Shown: piece by piece, positions 22,036 to 31,089 of the stretch
Layout: each line of letters opens with the position of its first letter
Numbering within the stretch: the first letter of the stretch is position 1
Source: Stenotrophomonas nitritireducens
Lineage (GTDB): Bacteria > Pseudomonadota > Gammaproteobacteria > Xanthomonadales > Xanthomonadaceae
DNA: 64,000 nucleotides
Reading direction: 5' to 3'
NCBI RefSeq assembly: GCF_001431425.1
Contig: NZ_LDJG01000002.1
Location: 62,001 to 126,000, forward strand
Made by a program: the position numbers and the translations under genes
Notes under the pieces: generated by a model
The model's input: only the letters and a program-made list of their open reading frames with translations
Told to the model about the DNA's origin: nothing
Database searches by the model: none

Positions 22036-24777
22036 ATGGAAGTAGAAACGGGTACGGGGGGGGCGCCAGTGGCGTATCGCTGGAGGTTCGGCAAGGCCGA
22101 GTTCGACGAGGGACGTCTGCAACTGGTCGTTGATGGTCATGTCGTCGACCTGGAGCGCAAGCCGCTGGAGGTCCTGCAGTACCTGTTGCGCCATGCCGGC
22201 GAAGCGGTGACCAAGGAAGAGCTGCTGTCCGCCGTCTGGGACGGACGGGTAGTCGTGGAGGCCGTGCTGACCAATGCCGTAGGCAAGCTGCGTCGTGCGC
22301 TGGGCGATGAAACCGGGGCGATGATCGCCACCCTGCCCCGGGTGGGTTACCGGCTCGAAGGCCGGGTCAACCATCAGGTGGTGGAGTACATCCCGCTCGG
22401 CAGCCGGCTTTCGGCCGGCGACAGCGTGCCCCGTCGCAGCAACTGGCGGCTGGAAGAGGCGCTGGCCCGTGGCGGTGATGGCGAGGTATGGCTGGCACGG
22501 CATGCCAAGACCGGGCAGGCGCGGGTATTCAAGTTCAGCCTGGATGGGCAGCGCCTGACTGGCCTCAAGCGCGAGGTGACGGTCGCGCGCCTGCTGGAGC
22601 AGGCTTTGGGCGAGCGCCGCGAATTCGTCAAGCTGATCGACTGGGATTTCGAGCAGGCGCCCTATTTCATCGAATTCGAGCATGGCGGTACCGGGCTCGA
22701 TCGCTGGCAGGACGATGCCGGGCATGGCATCGACGCCATGCCGCTGGCTGCCCGGTTGGCGCTGTTCTGTGAGGCCGCCGATGCGGTAGCCGAGGCGCAT
22801 GGTGTCGGCGTGCTGCACAAGGACCTGAAGCCGGCCAACCTGTTGCTTGCCGGCGAGCCGGATGCGCTGCACCTGCGGGTGGCGGACTTCGGCAGCAGCC
22901 GCGTGTTCGAGTTGGGCGTGCTGGAAGGGCTGGGCATCACCCGTCTGGGCCTGACCCAGACCCAGGCGCTGTCATCGGACAGCGGCACACCGCTGTACCT
23001 GGCCCCGGAAGTGGTGGCCGGGCAGGCGCCCAGCGTCAGGAGCGACGTCTATGCGCTGGGCGTCACCCTGTATCAGATGGTGGTGGGCGACTTCCGGCGT
23101 CCGCTCGCGCCGGGCTGGGAAGCGGATATCGAAGACCCGCTGCTGCGCGAGGACATTGCCGATGCCGCCAATGGTGACGCGACCAAGCGGCTGGATTCTG
23201 CCGCGCTGCTGGCCGCGCGCATCCGCGACCTGTCCGGCAGGCGGGAAAGAAAGGCGCTGGAGGAGGCCGTCAGGGAGCGCATCGCCCAGGGTGAGGCGAA
23301 GCTGGCGCGGGTACGTGCAAGGCGACCGTGGGTGATTGCGGCGATGACGGCGCTTGTCGCGGGCCTTGCTGCCACTGGCTGGCTACTGGAGCGCTCCATA
23401 ACCGCGGAACGCACCGCGGACGCCCAAAGGGAGAGGGCGGAAAGGCAGGCCGCGCGTGCCGAGACTGTAGTCCATTACCTCAGCAACGACCTGATCCGCT
23501 CGCTCACACCCGAGGGCAGTGGTTACGAGAACGATCCCACGATCAAGGAGATGGTCGAATATGCGTCGCTCAGCGTGGACGATAGTTTCCCGGACGATCC
23601 TGCCACGCGCGGCAACCTGCATGCTGCCATCGGCGCATCGTGGGCGGCGTTGTCTGATGTGGATCGAAGCGTTGAGCATTATCGAAAGGCATGCAAAGAC
23701 TACGCCGCGGCGTTTGGCGAAACAGACGACCTGACGCTGCAGACCAAATACGATCTGGTGCGCCAATTGGCCAAGGTCTCGGCTTTCGACGAGGCGCATG
23801 CGACCTTGGCGGACACCGACCGGATTGCCGGGCAACGTCTGAACGAAGATGGATGGTTGGCGTTGTGGGCGGTGTGGACCCGGGGCGAACTGCTGTACCA
23901 GGAATTGAAATTGGACGACGCCGAGCTGGCGCTGCAGCGTGCCTTGGTTCTTCAGGGGAAGGTGGCCCCGGACCGGCAGGTGATCGCATCGAATATTCGG
24001 ATGAGCCTGATTGATGTGTGGCAGCGGCAAGGCAAGTTCACGGATGTGATCGCGCTGCTGCGCGAGGTCTTGGCGGATCCTGCGCTGGTGAGCGAGGAGG
24101 CCAGGAACAGCTATCGTCATGTGCTTGCAAAAGTGCTGCGCATGCAGAACAAGCAGCCCGGGGCGTTGGAGGAAGCGTTGGCAATGGCAGAGGCTGCTGC
24201 CGAGTCGACCGCACGGATGCAGGGTGCGGACGCCCAGGCCGCCCTTCAGCGCCGGGCTGAGGTTGCCGCCATCCATTCGCGTTCGGGAAATTGCGAAAAG
24301 GCAGTGGAAATCTACAGGGAGGTATGGGCAGCCGGTGTCCGGCGCCATGGGTTCAAGAAGCGTGCGCTGTTGGTGAACGGCCTGAACCTGGCCACGACTG
24401 AACTCAGGTGTGGTGAGCGGCAGGCGGGCGTCCAGTTGCAGTTGCAGGTACTGGATGCTCTGGAAGCAAATTTCCCACATGATGCATTCATAGACAGCAC
24501 CCGCTACAACATGGTGCTGCGCTTGATCGATGAGAAGCAGTACCGCGATGCATCAGGCGTGCTCGAGCATATTGACGCAAGCAAGATGGCGGCTGCCATG
24601 AGCAGCCCGGCCGCGGCCCATTGGGTTGAGGTGCAGCGCGGGCGGATTCAGATGGGACTGGGCGACAAGGCCAGGGGCAGGAGGACGATCGCCGCGGCGT
24701 TGGATGAAATGGTACGGATGGGCATAGATCCCAATGCGCCCGGAATAGTCAAGGCAAGGGAGTTTCTCAAGGGTTAG
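22036..24777 (+). CDS. OmpR-type wHTH + Ser/Thr kinase + TM + TPR regulator
   Basis: A 913-residue multidomain protein. Residues about 15-110 form an OmpR/CadC-type winged helix (LERKPLEVLQYLLRHAGEAV, NAVGKLRRALGD, LPRVGYRLEG). Residues about 140-400 form a Hanks-type kinase: LARGGDGEVW loop, Lys166, HKDLKPAN (Asp263), DFGSS (Asp284), SGTPLYLAPE. A single TM follows (WVIAAMTALVAGLAATGWLL, from about residue 430), then a helical TPR-like region (about 480-913). HKD replaces the common HRD. Topology resembles CadC/ToxR (DNA-binding head inside, sensor outside) with a kinase inserted. It is divergent from the five-gene envelope operon, which it probably controls. GC is slightly lower than in the neighbours. 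Confidence 0.85.
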   Translation: MEVETGTGGAPVAYRWRFGKAEFDEGRLQLVVDGHVVDLERKPLEVLQYLLRHAGEAVTKEELLSAVWDGRVVVEAVLTNAVGKLRRALGDETGAMIATLPRVGYRLEGRVNHQVVEYIPLGSRLSAGDSVPRRSNWRLEEALARGGDGEVWLARHAKTGQARVFKFSLDGQRLTGLKREVTVARLLEQALGERREFVKLIDWDFEQAPYFIEFEHGGTGLDRWQDDAGHGIDAMPLAARLALFCEAADAVAEAHGVGVLHKDLKPANLLLAGEPDALHLRVADFGSSRVFELGVLEGLGITRLGLTQTQALSSDSGTPLYLAPEVVAGQAPSVRSDVYALGVTLYQMVVGDFRRPLAPGWEADIEDPLLREDIADAANGDATKRLDSAALLAARIRDLSGRRERKALEEAVRERIAQGEAKLARVRARRPWVIAAMTALVAGLAATGWLLERSITAERTADAQRERAERQAARAETVVHYLSNDLIRSLTPEGSGYENDPTIKEMVEYASLSVDDSFPDDPATRGNLHAAIGASWAALSDVDRSVEHYRKACKDYAAAFGETDDLTLQTKYDLVRQLAKVSAFDEAHATLADTDRIAGQRLNEDGWLALWAVWTRGELLYQELKLDDAELALQRALVLQGKVAPDRQVIASNIRMSLIDVWQRQGKFTDVIALLREVLADPALVSEEARNSYRHVLAKVLRMQNKQPGALEEALAMAEAAAESTARMQGADAQAALQRRAEVAAIHSRSGNCEKAVEIYREVWAAGVRRHGFKKRALLVNGLNLATTELRCGERQAGVQLQLQVLDALEANFPHDAFIDSTRYNMVLRLIDEKQYRDASGVLEHIDASKMAAAMSSPAAAHWVEVQRGRIQMGLGDKARGRRTIAAALDEMVRMGIDPNAPGIVKAREFLKG

Positions 24778-24906
24778 CGCGATGCGGTGGGATTGCTCCA
24801 CTCTGCCGCTTTGCTGCCACCTGCATGAAGGCCCGCCCTGCCGGAAGCCGTTTCCAGCTCGATGAGGCTGAAAGGCTCACTGCCCTTTGGGCATGACGCG
24901 AAGGAC

Positions 24907-24940
24907 AAAAACCAACAAGGGCGCCTTGCGGCGCCCTTGT
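24907..24940 (-). terminator. Terminator of the S9 peptidase gene
   Basis: Read on the minus strand, an 11-bp stem (ACAAGGGCGCC pairing with GGCGCCCTTGT, loop GCAA) is followed by a T-run (complement of 24907-24911), 9 bases after the stop. Confidence 0.9.
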
Positions 24941-24948
24941 ATTGATGC

Positions 24949-27315
24949 TTACTTCAGGTGTTCCTCGAACAGCTTGAGGATGCGCTTGTACTCGTCCAGC
25001 CAGGAATCGGCGCGGGTGAAGCCGTGGCGTTCCAGCGGGTACGGGGCGATCGACCAGTTGTCCTTGTGCAGTTCGATCAGGCGCTGGGTCATGTTGACCG
25101 AATCCTGGAAGAACACGTTGTCGTCCATCATGCCGTGGGCGATCAGCAGGTGGTCCTGCAGGCCCTCGGCGTACTCGATGGGCGAGGACACGCGGTAGGC
25201 CTCGGGGTCGATGTCCGGGGTGTTGAGGATGTTGCTGGTATAGCCGTGGTTGTACTGGTGCCAGTCGCCGACCGGGCGCAGCGCGGCGCCGGCCTTGAAC
25301 GTGCCCGGCGCGCGGTACAGCGCCATGAAGGTCATGAAGCCGCCGTAGGAGCCGCCGTAGATGCCGGCATGGTCGCGGTCGCCCTGCTGGGTTTCCACCA
25401 GCCAGTCCAGGCCGTCCTGGTAGTCCTCCAGCTCCGGGTGGCCCATGTTGCGGTAGATGGCCGTGCGCCAGTCGCGGCCGTAGCCCTCGCTGCCGCGGTA
25501 GTCCATGTCCAGCACGATGTAGCCCTTCTGCACCAGCAGGTTGTGGAACATCTGCTCGCGGAAGTAGGTGGGGTAGCGCTGGTGCACGTTCTGCAGGTAG
25601 CCGGCGCCGTGCACGAACATCACGACCGGGTACTTCCTGCCCGGCTCCTTCTGCGCGGGGCCGTAGTACTTGGCCCAGACCACGCCGGCGCCATGCTTCG
25701 ATGGCACTGCGACGAGCTGCGGCTGGATCCACTCGCGCGCCTTGAATTCGGCGCTGCGGGTGTCGGTGAGCACGCGCGCGCTGCCGCCCGCGGCCGGCAC
25801 CACCGCCAGCTGCGCCGGCAGGTAGGCGCCGGAGTAGCGCACCAGCAGCTGCTGGCCGTCGGGGGAGAGCGAGAAGTCCTCCACGCCGTTGAGATCGGTG
25901 AGTTCGCGCACCTGGCCGCTGGCGGCATCGACGCCGCACACCTCGTAGTCGTGCGGCGCCTGCTGGTTGCACAGCACGTAGAAGCCCTTGCCGTCGGCCG
26001 AGGGCACCGGCGCGGAGGTCTCCCACTTGCCGCTGGTCAGCGCGCGCGGCTTGCCGGTGCCGGCCTGGGTGTACAGGTGCGAGAAGCCCGATTCCTCGGA
26101 CAGCAGCCACAGCGTGCGGCCGTCTGCCATCCAGCCGAAATCGTTGAAGCCCCAGTTGATCCAGCCCGGATCGGTGAGGCGGTGGCGGTTCTGCATGCGG
26201 CCATCGCCGCCGACGCTGACGATCCAGCGGTCCTTGTTGTCGTTGGCGCGCAGCATCACCGCGGCCTGGCTGCCATCGGCGCTCCAGCGGATGCCGCCGC
26301 CCATGAAGTCGCTCATCACCTGCACGGTGCGGTCGCCCTTGAGCGGCTCCTTGCCGGCAGCCTTGCGCAGCGCGGCCAGCGGATCGGTGCCGATGCCCGG
26401 CAGGGCGTCCAGCGCCAGCGGGCGGACCTGGCCGGTGGCCACGTCGACGAACCACAGCGCATGCGGCGCGGAACCGTTGCGGCCGACGCGGGTGCGGGTG
26501 TCCTCGGTTTCCTCGTAGCCGGACTCGGTCACGTACAGCGGCATCTTGCCGCCGCGGCCGTCCTCGAAATTCTTCGGCTTGGTCGCCACGATCAGGTGGG
26601 CGGCATCGGGCGAGAGCGCGCTGTCCACGATCTCCACGTCCGCGCCCAGGTAGACCGGACCGGGCGCACGGGTCGGGTCGGCCTGGCGCCAGCGCTCGCC
26701 CTGCTCGCGCAGCGTGTCGCGCTGGGCGCGGTCGCGGCGCAGGGTTTCCAGCGTGCGCATCTGCTGGTCGCGCAGCACGTCGGCCTTGGGCGCGTCGGCG
26801 GGGTTCTTCTCGGCCTTGAGCTGTGCGGCCAGGGCGATCGCACCGCTGCCGGCGTTCCAGTGGTACCAGTTGTTGCCAACGTTCCAGATCAGGCCGCCAT
26901 CGGTGGCGAAATCCACGCCCGAGGCACGCTCGTTGCCGCGCGTGAGCTGGGTCAGCGCACCGCTGCGCAGGTCGCGCACGAACACGTCGCCATTGCGCAC
27001 GAAGGCCATGCGCTGGCGCTGGCGGTCATAGACGCGGTTGGCCGCGTCCAGGGTGCCGCGCTGGTCGTCGGCGACCTGGGCGGCCACGCCACCGGCCAGC
27101 GGCTGGCGGAAGGTGTCGCGTACCGGGCTGCCCTGGCGCTTGAGCGTGTACTCGACCTGCTGGCCGTTCCACGACCACCAGGCCGATTCCACCGGCGGCC
27201 CGATCCAATCCGGGTCGGCCATCGCCTGTTCGATGGTGATCGGCGTGGGCGCGGCATGGACGCTACCGGTGGCGGCGGCCAACAGCAGCAGGGACAGGGG
27301 CAGGAGTCTGGGCAT
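24949..27315 (-). CDS. Exported S9 family (DPP-IV-like) prolyl oligopeptidase
   Basis: A 788-residue secreted serine peptidase. The Sec signal is MPRLLPLSLLLLAAATGSVHA, cut before APTP. A beta-propeller domain (about residues 40-540) precedes the alpha/beta-hydrolase domain. The catalytic triad can be read: Ser656 in GIYGGSYGGF, Asp731 in HGMMDDNV and His764 in ERHGF. Enzymes of this group remove dipeptides from peptides in the periplasm. The start at 27315 is set by the signal peptide; the frame upstream runs into the opposite gene's leader. It is monocistronic with its own terminator. Confidence 0.93.
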   Translation of the reverse strand: MPRLLPLSLLLLAAATGSVHAAPTPITIEQAMADPDWIGPPVESAWWSWNGQQVEYTLKRQGSPVRDTFRQPLAGGVAAQVADDQRGTLDAANRVYDRQRQRMAFVRNGDVFVRDLRSGALTQLTRGNERASGVDFATDGGLIWNVGNNWYHWNAGSGAIALAAQLKAEKNPADAPKADVLRDQQMRTLETLRRDRAQRDTLREQGERWRQADPTRAPGPVYLGADVEIVDSALSPDAAHLIVATKPKNFEDGRGGKMPLYVTESGYEETEDTRTRVGRNGSAPHALWFVDVATGQVRPLALDALPGIGTDPLAALRKAAGKEPLKGDRTVQVMSDFMGGGIRWSADGSQAAVMLRANDNKDRWIVSVGGDGRMQNRHRLTDPGWINWGFNDFGWMADGRTLWLLSEESGFSHLYTQAGTGKPRALTSGKWETSAPVPSADGKGFYVLCNQQAPHDYEVCGVDAASGQVRELTDLNGVEDFSLSPDGQQLLVRYSGAYLPAQLAVVPAAGGSARVLTDTRSAEFKAREWIQPQLVAVPSKHGAGVVWAKYYGPAQKEPGRKYPVVMFVHGAGYLQNVHQRYPTYFREQMFHNLLVQKGYIVLDMDYRGSEGYGRDWRTAIYRNMGHPELEDYQDGLDWLVETQQGDRDHAGIYGGSYGGFMTFMALYRAPGTFKAGAALRPVGDWHQYNHGYTSNILNTPDIDPEAYRVSSPIEYAEGLQDHLLIAHGMMDDNVFFQDSVNMTQRLIELHKDNWSIAPYPLERHGFTRADSWLDEYKRILKLFEEHLK

Positions 27316-27529
27316 CACGGGCACCGTTGGAGAAAACCGGCAAAGCCTAGCAGCCCGCTCCCGGGATGGGCTGGGCCACTGGTCATGGGCCAGCCGGCAA
27401 ACCGCCGGCCAGGCCGGCGCGGCAGGGGCTCCGGTGGCGCCGCCGCGTTTGTCCGGTTTCCGCCAGCGGCTATGCTGGGCGCCGGCCGCGCCCTGGTTCC
27501 GCGGCGGTTTTCCCTGAAGGTCGTCCCGC

Positions 27530-28876
27530 GTGCCTGTTGCCCCTCCGATTTCTCCTGCCCCGCATCCTCTCGCCGTCGGTGCGCCCGGGCGGCCGCTGGC
27601 GGCGATCGCCACTTCGCGGATCGACCTGTCCACATTCCTTGAACACGTGCGTGGCGTGGCGGCACTGCTGCCGCCCGGCCGCCATGCGGTCAACCTGTGC
27701 GAGGACCGCTACCGGTTCCTGGTCGGCTTCTGTGCGGTCGCCCTGCGCGGACAGGTGAACCTGCTGCCGCCCTCGCGCGCGCCGGCGGTCGTGGCCGAAG
27801 TGCAGCAGCGCCATGACCAGGCCTGGTGCCTGGGCGACGCCGCACCCGATCCGCTGCCGTCGGGCTGGTTCGCGTTGCCGGAGGAACTGCCGCGGCTGCC
27901 GGGCGATGTTCCGCAGCTCGATGCGGCGCAGCTGGTCGCCATCGGCTTTACATCGGGCAGCACCGGCGCGCCGGCGGCCAATCCCAAGACCTGGGGCGCG
28001 TTCGTGACCAGCACCGCGCAGAACCTGCAGGCGCTGGGCGACCTGTGGAGCGGGCAGGTGCCCTCGGTGGTCGCCACGGTGCCGCCGCAGCACATGTACG
28101 GCATGGAGATGTCGGTGCTGCTGCCGCTGCTGGCGCCGGCGGTGCTGCATGCCGGCCGGCCGTTCTTCCCGCAGGACGTGGCGCAGGCGCTGGCCGAGGT
28201 GCCCGCGCCGCGGCTGCTGGTCACCACGCCGGTGCACCTGAAGGCGCTGGTCGAAGCGGGCGTGGACCTGCCGCCGCTGGCCGGCATCGTCACCGCCACC
28301 GCGCCGTTGCCGCAGCCGCTGGCCGAAGCGGCCGAAGCGCGTTTCGCCACGGAAGTGCGCGAAGTGTTCGGTTCCACCGAGACCTGCATCTTCGCCCGCC
28401 GCCGCACCGCCCGGGAGCAGGCATGGACGCTGTTGCCGGGCGTGCGCCTGGAACCGCAGGAGGACGGCACCCTGGTCCACGCGCCGCACCTGCCGGCGGC
28501 GGTGCTGCTGGCCGACCTGGTCGAGCTGTTGCCGGCAGGCCGTTTCCTGCTGCGCGGCCGCCGCGCCGACCTGCTGGAGATCGCCGGCAAGCGCGCGTCG
28601 CTGGGCGACCTGACGCGGCGCCTGCAGGCGGTGCCCGGCGTGCGCGATGCGGTGATGGTGCAACTGGACCCGGAGCCGGGTCAGTCGGTGGGCCGCATCG
28701 CGGCACTGGTGGTGGCGCCGGAGCGCGATGAGGCGGAGATCCTGCGCGAACTGCGCGCGGGCATGGACCCGGTGTTCCTGCCGCGTCCGCTGCGCAGGGT
28801 GGCGTGCCTGCCGCGCAATGAGACGGGGAAGTTGCCGAGGGATGCGGTGCTGGCGTTGCTGCGGGGCGGGGAATAA
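27530..28876 (+). CDS. Aryl-polyene AMP-dependent acid ligase (ApeH-like)
   Basis: A 448-residue ANL-superfamily ligase, shorter than most acyl-CoA synthetases, as in aryl-polyene loci. The ATP loop FTSGSTGAP starts at residue 140 with Lys153 soon after. GSTET follows, then GKRASLGDL and the C-terminal lysine motif NETGKLPRD. It would activate the aromatic starter (3-hydroxybenzoate from XanB2) with ATP for transfer to the ACP. It starts with GTG. It lies at the left edge of the pigment locus, on the opposite strand from xanB2 and separated from it by a repeat-rich gap. Confidence 0.88.
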   Translation: MPVAPPISPAPHPLAVGAPGRPLAAIATSRIDLSTFLEHVRGVAALLPPGRHAVNLCEDRYRFLVGFCAVALRGQVNLLPPSRAPAVVAEVQQRHDQAWCLGDAAPDPLPSGWFALPEELPRLPGDVPQLDAAQLVAIGFTSGSTGAPAANPKTWGAFVTSTAQNLQALGDLWSGQVPSVVATVPPQHMYGMEMSVLLPLLAPAVLHAGRPFFPQDVAQALAEVPAPRLLVTTPVHLKALVEAGVDLPPLAGIVTATAPLPQPLAEAAEARFATEVREVFGSTETCIFARRRTAREQAWTLLPGVRLEPQEDGTLVHAPHLPAAVLLADLVELLPAGRFLLRGRRADLLEIAGKRASLGDLTRRLQAVPGVRDAVMVQLDPEPGQSVGRIAALVVAPERDEAEILRELRAGMDPVFLPRPLRRVACLPRNETGKLPRDAVLALLRGGE

Positions 28877-28880
28877 TTCC

Positions 28881-28913
<33 letters not shown>

Positions 28914-29108
28914 CGTGATTTTGCTGTGCCCTTGGTATTTGACTCACCCCGGCCGTAGAGCGAGCCGAGCACCGCAGTGGGCTGAGGGGCGAAGAGGCGC
29001 ACGTGTCTGAGCGAAGCAAGTTGTGCGCCGTCCCCTCGGCACGCGAGGAGCGCAGGGAACCGGCGGGCGCAGCCCGACGGATCGCGGCCCGGCCCGTGTT
29101 TCTCTTGG

Positions 29109-29140
29109 TCACTTCTCTTTGCACGAGCAAAGAGAAGTGA
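29109..29140 (+). repeat. Long hairpin, copy A (14-bp stem)
   Basis: TCACTTCTCTTTGC (29109-29122), loop ACGA, then its exact complement to 29140. Flanked by TTCTCTTGG. It is the mirror partner of the hairpin at 29291-29322. Confidence 0.9.
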
Positions 29141-29290
29141 CTCGCGCCCCGAAGGGGAGCGAAAGCCTTTGATCCTGCCTCTGCCGCTGCTTCGGCTTTT
29201 CAAGGACAAACGGCAACAGCTAAAGCAACAGTGCAGAGCCAAAACTGAAGCTTGAAAGCAAAGCTTTCACTCCTGCTAAGCAGGAGCGAG

Positions 29291-29322
29291 TTACTTCTCT
29301 TTGCTCGTGCAAAGAGAAGTAA
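29291..29322 (-). repeat. Long hairpin, copy B, inverted relative to copy A
   Basis: TTACTTCTCTTTGC (29291-29304), loop TCGT, then its exact complement to 29322. The flank CCAAGAGAA is the reverse complement of copy A's TTCTCTTGG, so the two copies form one large inverted pair around about 150 bases. Confidence 0.9.
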
Positions 29323-29424
29323 CCAAGAGAAGTGTTTTTCCAACAGCCGAATGGCTGGTCAAGCACGCCCCTGCCTCCGCGCCCTCTGTGCCTGCGGCAC
29401 TCCGGGTCCACTACGCCGCCGGGA

Positions 29425-29480
29425 TTTTTCGACGAGACATCCCTGTCTCGTCGAAAAACGACGTGCGTCCCTGCACGTCG
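29425..29480 (+). repeat. Two adjacent hairpins (15-bp and 8-bp stems)
   Basis: TTTTTCGACGAGACA (29425-29439) pairs with 29444-29458 around a TCCC loop. Immediately after, CGACGTGC (29459-29466) pairs with 29473-29480. With T-runs at both ends the first could act as a bidirectional terminator. Confidence 0.8.
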
Positions 29481-29564
29481 CCCCTGCGGGGTCTTGTCCG
29501 TCGGCTCCGTCGCTACGGAAGGGGATCCGGAAGTCAAAAGCCAAGGCAAGAGCAGAATCAGGGG

Positions 29565-29600
29565 CAACCGCAACCGCAACCGCAACCGCAATCGCAATTG
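29565..29600 (+). repeat. CAACCG hexamer tract
   Basis: Four perfect CAACCG units followed by CAATCG and CAATTG, ending just before the xanB2 stop codon (minus strand). Confidence 0.85.
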
Positions 29601-29603
29601 CGG

Positions 29604-30614
29604 TCAGGCGCCGTGCACCCCGTCGATCTCCACCCGCAGATCGCGCCGGCACACTTCCGCGTGCAGCACGATGTATGGCACCTCCGGCGGCAGGTGCCGC
29701 GCCAGCGCCTGCCGTATCGCCGGGATCTCCGCCGCATCGCGTACGTAGACCTTCAGCCGGCTGCCCGCGCCGAAATGTGCCGGCAATGCCGGCAGGCGCG
29801 CGCGCGCCGTGCCCACCAGCGCGTCGAGATTGGCGAAGGTTTCCTCCAGCTGGCGCAGCGTGTCCTCGCCGTGCAGCGTGGCGTGGCCGACCACGCTGGC
29901 GGTGCCGGACAGCAGCAGCGGCAGCGCGCTGCCCGGCGCGGCGAGCATGCCGCGGGCGAAGCTGGGCGACTGCGGGCCGTACTGGCGCGGATAGCGCCAG
30001 GCACTGACCTGGCGCGGGTTCTCCAGCGGTGTGCCGGGCACGCGCGCGGCCAGCCAATAGACCTGCAGCACGCGCACGCCATCCAGGCGGCCGATGGCGG
30101 TGGCCGCGGGCAGGGTGCCGACGTCGATGGTGCCGATGCCGCGGGCGCGGCCGATGCAGAACTGGCGGTAGCGCTCGTCGTCGCCCTCGCCCTCGGTGAT
30201 CGCGTCCAGGTAGTTCCAGATGCGCAGCAGATGCGGGTAGCCCTGCTGCGGCAGCGCCGACAGCAGCCGCGCATAGGCATGCGCGCCGGCTTCGAGGATG
30301 CCGCCGTGGCGGGATTCGGCGATCTGCAGCGCGCCGAACATCAGCGCGCCGTCGCTGGCCCAGGCCAGGCCGTCGGCCTCGCGGCCGCTGCGCACCGTCC
30401 CGGCGCCGCGCCAGACTTCCAGCCGCGCCTCGCCTTCCGGTTGCAGGCCGACCTGCAGGTAGCGCGGGTCGTCGCTGGCGGGGGCGCCGTCGCCGGCCTG
30501 GAAGCCGAACACGGCCAGCACCTGCGGATCGGCCAGCAGGGCCGGCAGCTGCGCCGGATCGGCGTAGTCCACCTCCAGCCCGGCGGCGGGCGCGAAGCCG
30601 GAAACCGCGTTCAT
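29604..30614 (-). CDS. xanB2: XanB2: chorismatase making 3- and 4-hydroxybenzoate
   Basis: A 336-residue protein of the FkbO/Hyg5/XanB2 chorismatase family, which has an internally doubled RidA-like fold. XanB2 (Xanthomonas) cleaves chorismate into pyruvate and 3-hydroxybenzoate, the xanthomonadin starter, and also 4-hydroxybenzoate for ubiquinone. Recognisable parts are VLQVYWLAARVPGTPLENPR, SAWRYPRQYGPQSPSFARG, the SGTASVVGHATLHGEDT segment near residue 250 and the C-terminal VPYIVLHAEVCRRDLRVEIDG. The start at 30614 (MNAVSGFAP) has GGAGCG upstream. It is transcribed alone, away from the other pigment genes. Confidence 0.93.
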   Translation of the reverse strand: MNAVSGFAPAAGLEVDYADPAQLPALLADPQVLAVFGFQAGDGAPASDDPRYLQVGLQPEGEARLEVWRGAGTVRSGREADGLAWASDGALMFGALQIAESRHGGILEAGAHAYARLLSALPQQGYPHLLRIWNYLDAITEGEGDDERYRQFCIGRARGIGTIDVGTLPAATAIGRLDGVRVLQVYWLAARVPGTPLENPRQVSAWRYPRQYGPQSPSFARGMLAAPGSALPLLLSGTASVVGHATLHGEDTLRQLEETFANLDALVGTARARLPALPAHFGAGSRLKVYVRDAAEIPAIRQALARHLPPEVPYIVLHAEVCRRDLRVEIDGVHGA

Positions 30615-30814
30615 CGCGCGCTCCCGCAGCCATGGAGGCAGGCAGGTTGGGCGGGAGGGAAAACGGAAGCAGGGCAGGGGAACAAGGACGTCATCGTGCG
30701 GGCGGATCGGTGCTGCAGAAAGCGCCATGATACCGCGCGCGCCGTGGCGGCCATGGTTGCGCCGCGGGCGGCGATACCTGATCGTTGCGCATCAATCTCC
30801 TAGTGGAAGTGGCG

Positions 30815-31084
30815 ATGTCGCAACAAACCGAGGCCGAGCGCGAGCTGGCCGGGCTGCTGGTCCAGAGCCTGAACCTGGAAGACGTGGACCCGGCGGCGAT
30901 CGATCCGGAGGCGGCGCTGTTCAACGACGGGCTGGGCCTGGATTCGATCGACGCGCTGGAGCTGGCCCTGGCCATCGGCAAGCGCTACGGCTTCCAGCTG
31001 CGCTCGGACAACGACGACAACCGCCGCATCTTCGCCTCGCTGCGCGCGCTGTCGGCGCACGTGCAGGCCCACCGGACCGCCTGA
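30815..31084 (+). CDS. Aryl-polyene acyl carrier protein
   Basis: An 89-residue ACP. The phosphopantetheine site is Ser44 in GLGLDSIDALEL. Helices 1 and 3 flank it (AERELAGLLVQSL, RIFASLRALSAHV). It would carry the growing polyene chain for the KS/CLF and modifying enzymes. It starts at 30815, after GGAAGTGG, and heads the long plus-strand block that runs to the ketoreductase gene. Only one ACP is present in the locus. Confidence 0.9.
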   Translation: MSQQTEAERELAGLLVQSLNLEDVDPAAIDPEAALFNDGLGLDSIDALELALAIGKRYGFQLRSDNDDNRRIFASLRALSAHVQAHRTA

Positions 31085-31089
31085 ACGCC

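Noticed and set aside
24958..27642. A plus-strand open frame of 894 codons opposite the S9 peptidase
   Set aside because: There are no motifs, while the minus strand has a signal peptide and a full catalytic triad.
29301..30803. A plus-strand open frame of 500 codons over xanB2
   Set aside because: Its product is Arg/Gln/Ala-rich shadow sequence; xanB2 on the minus strand has clear chorismatase features.
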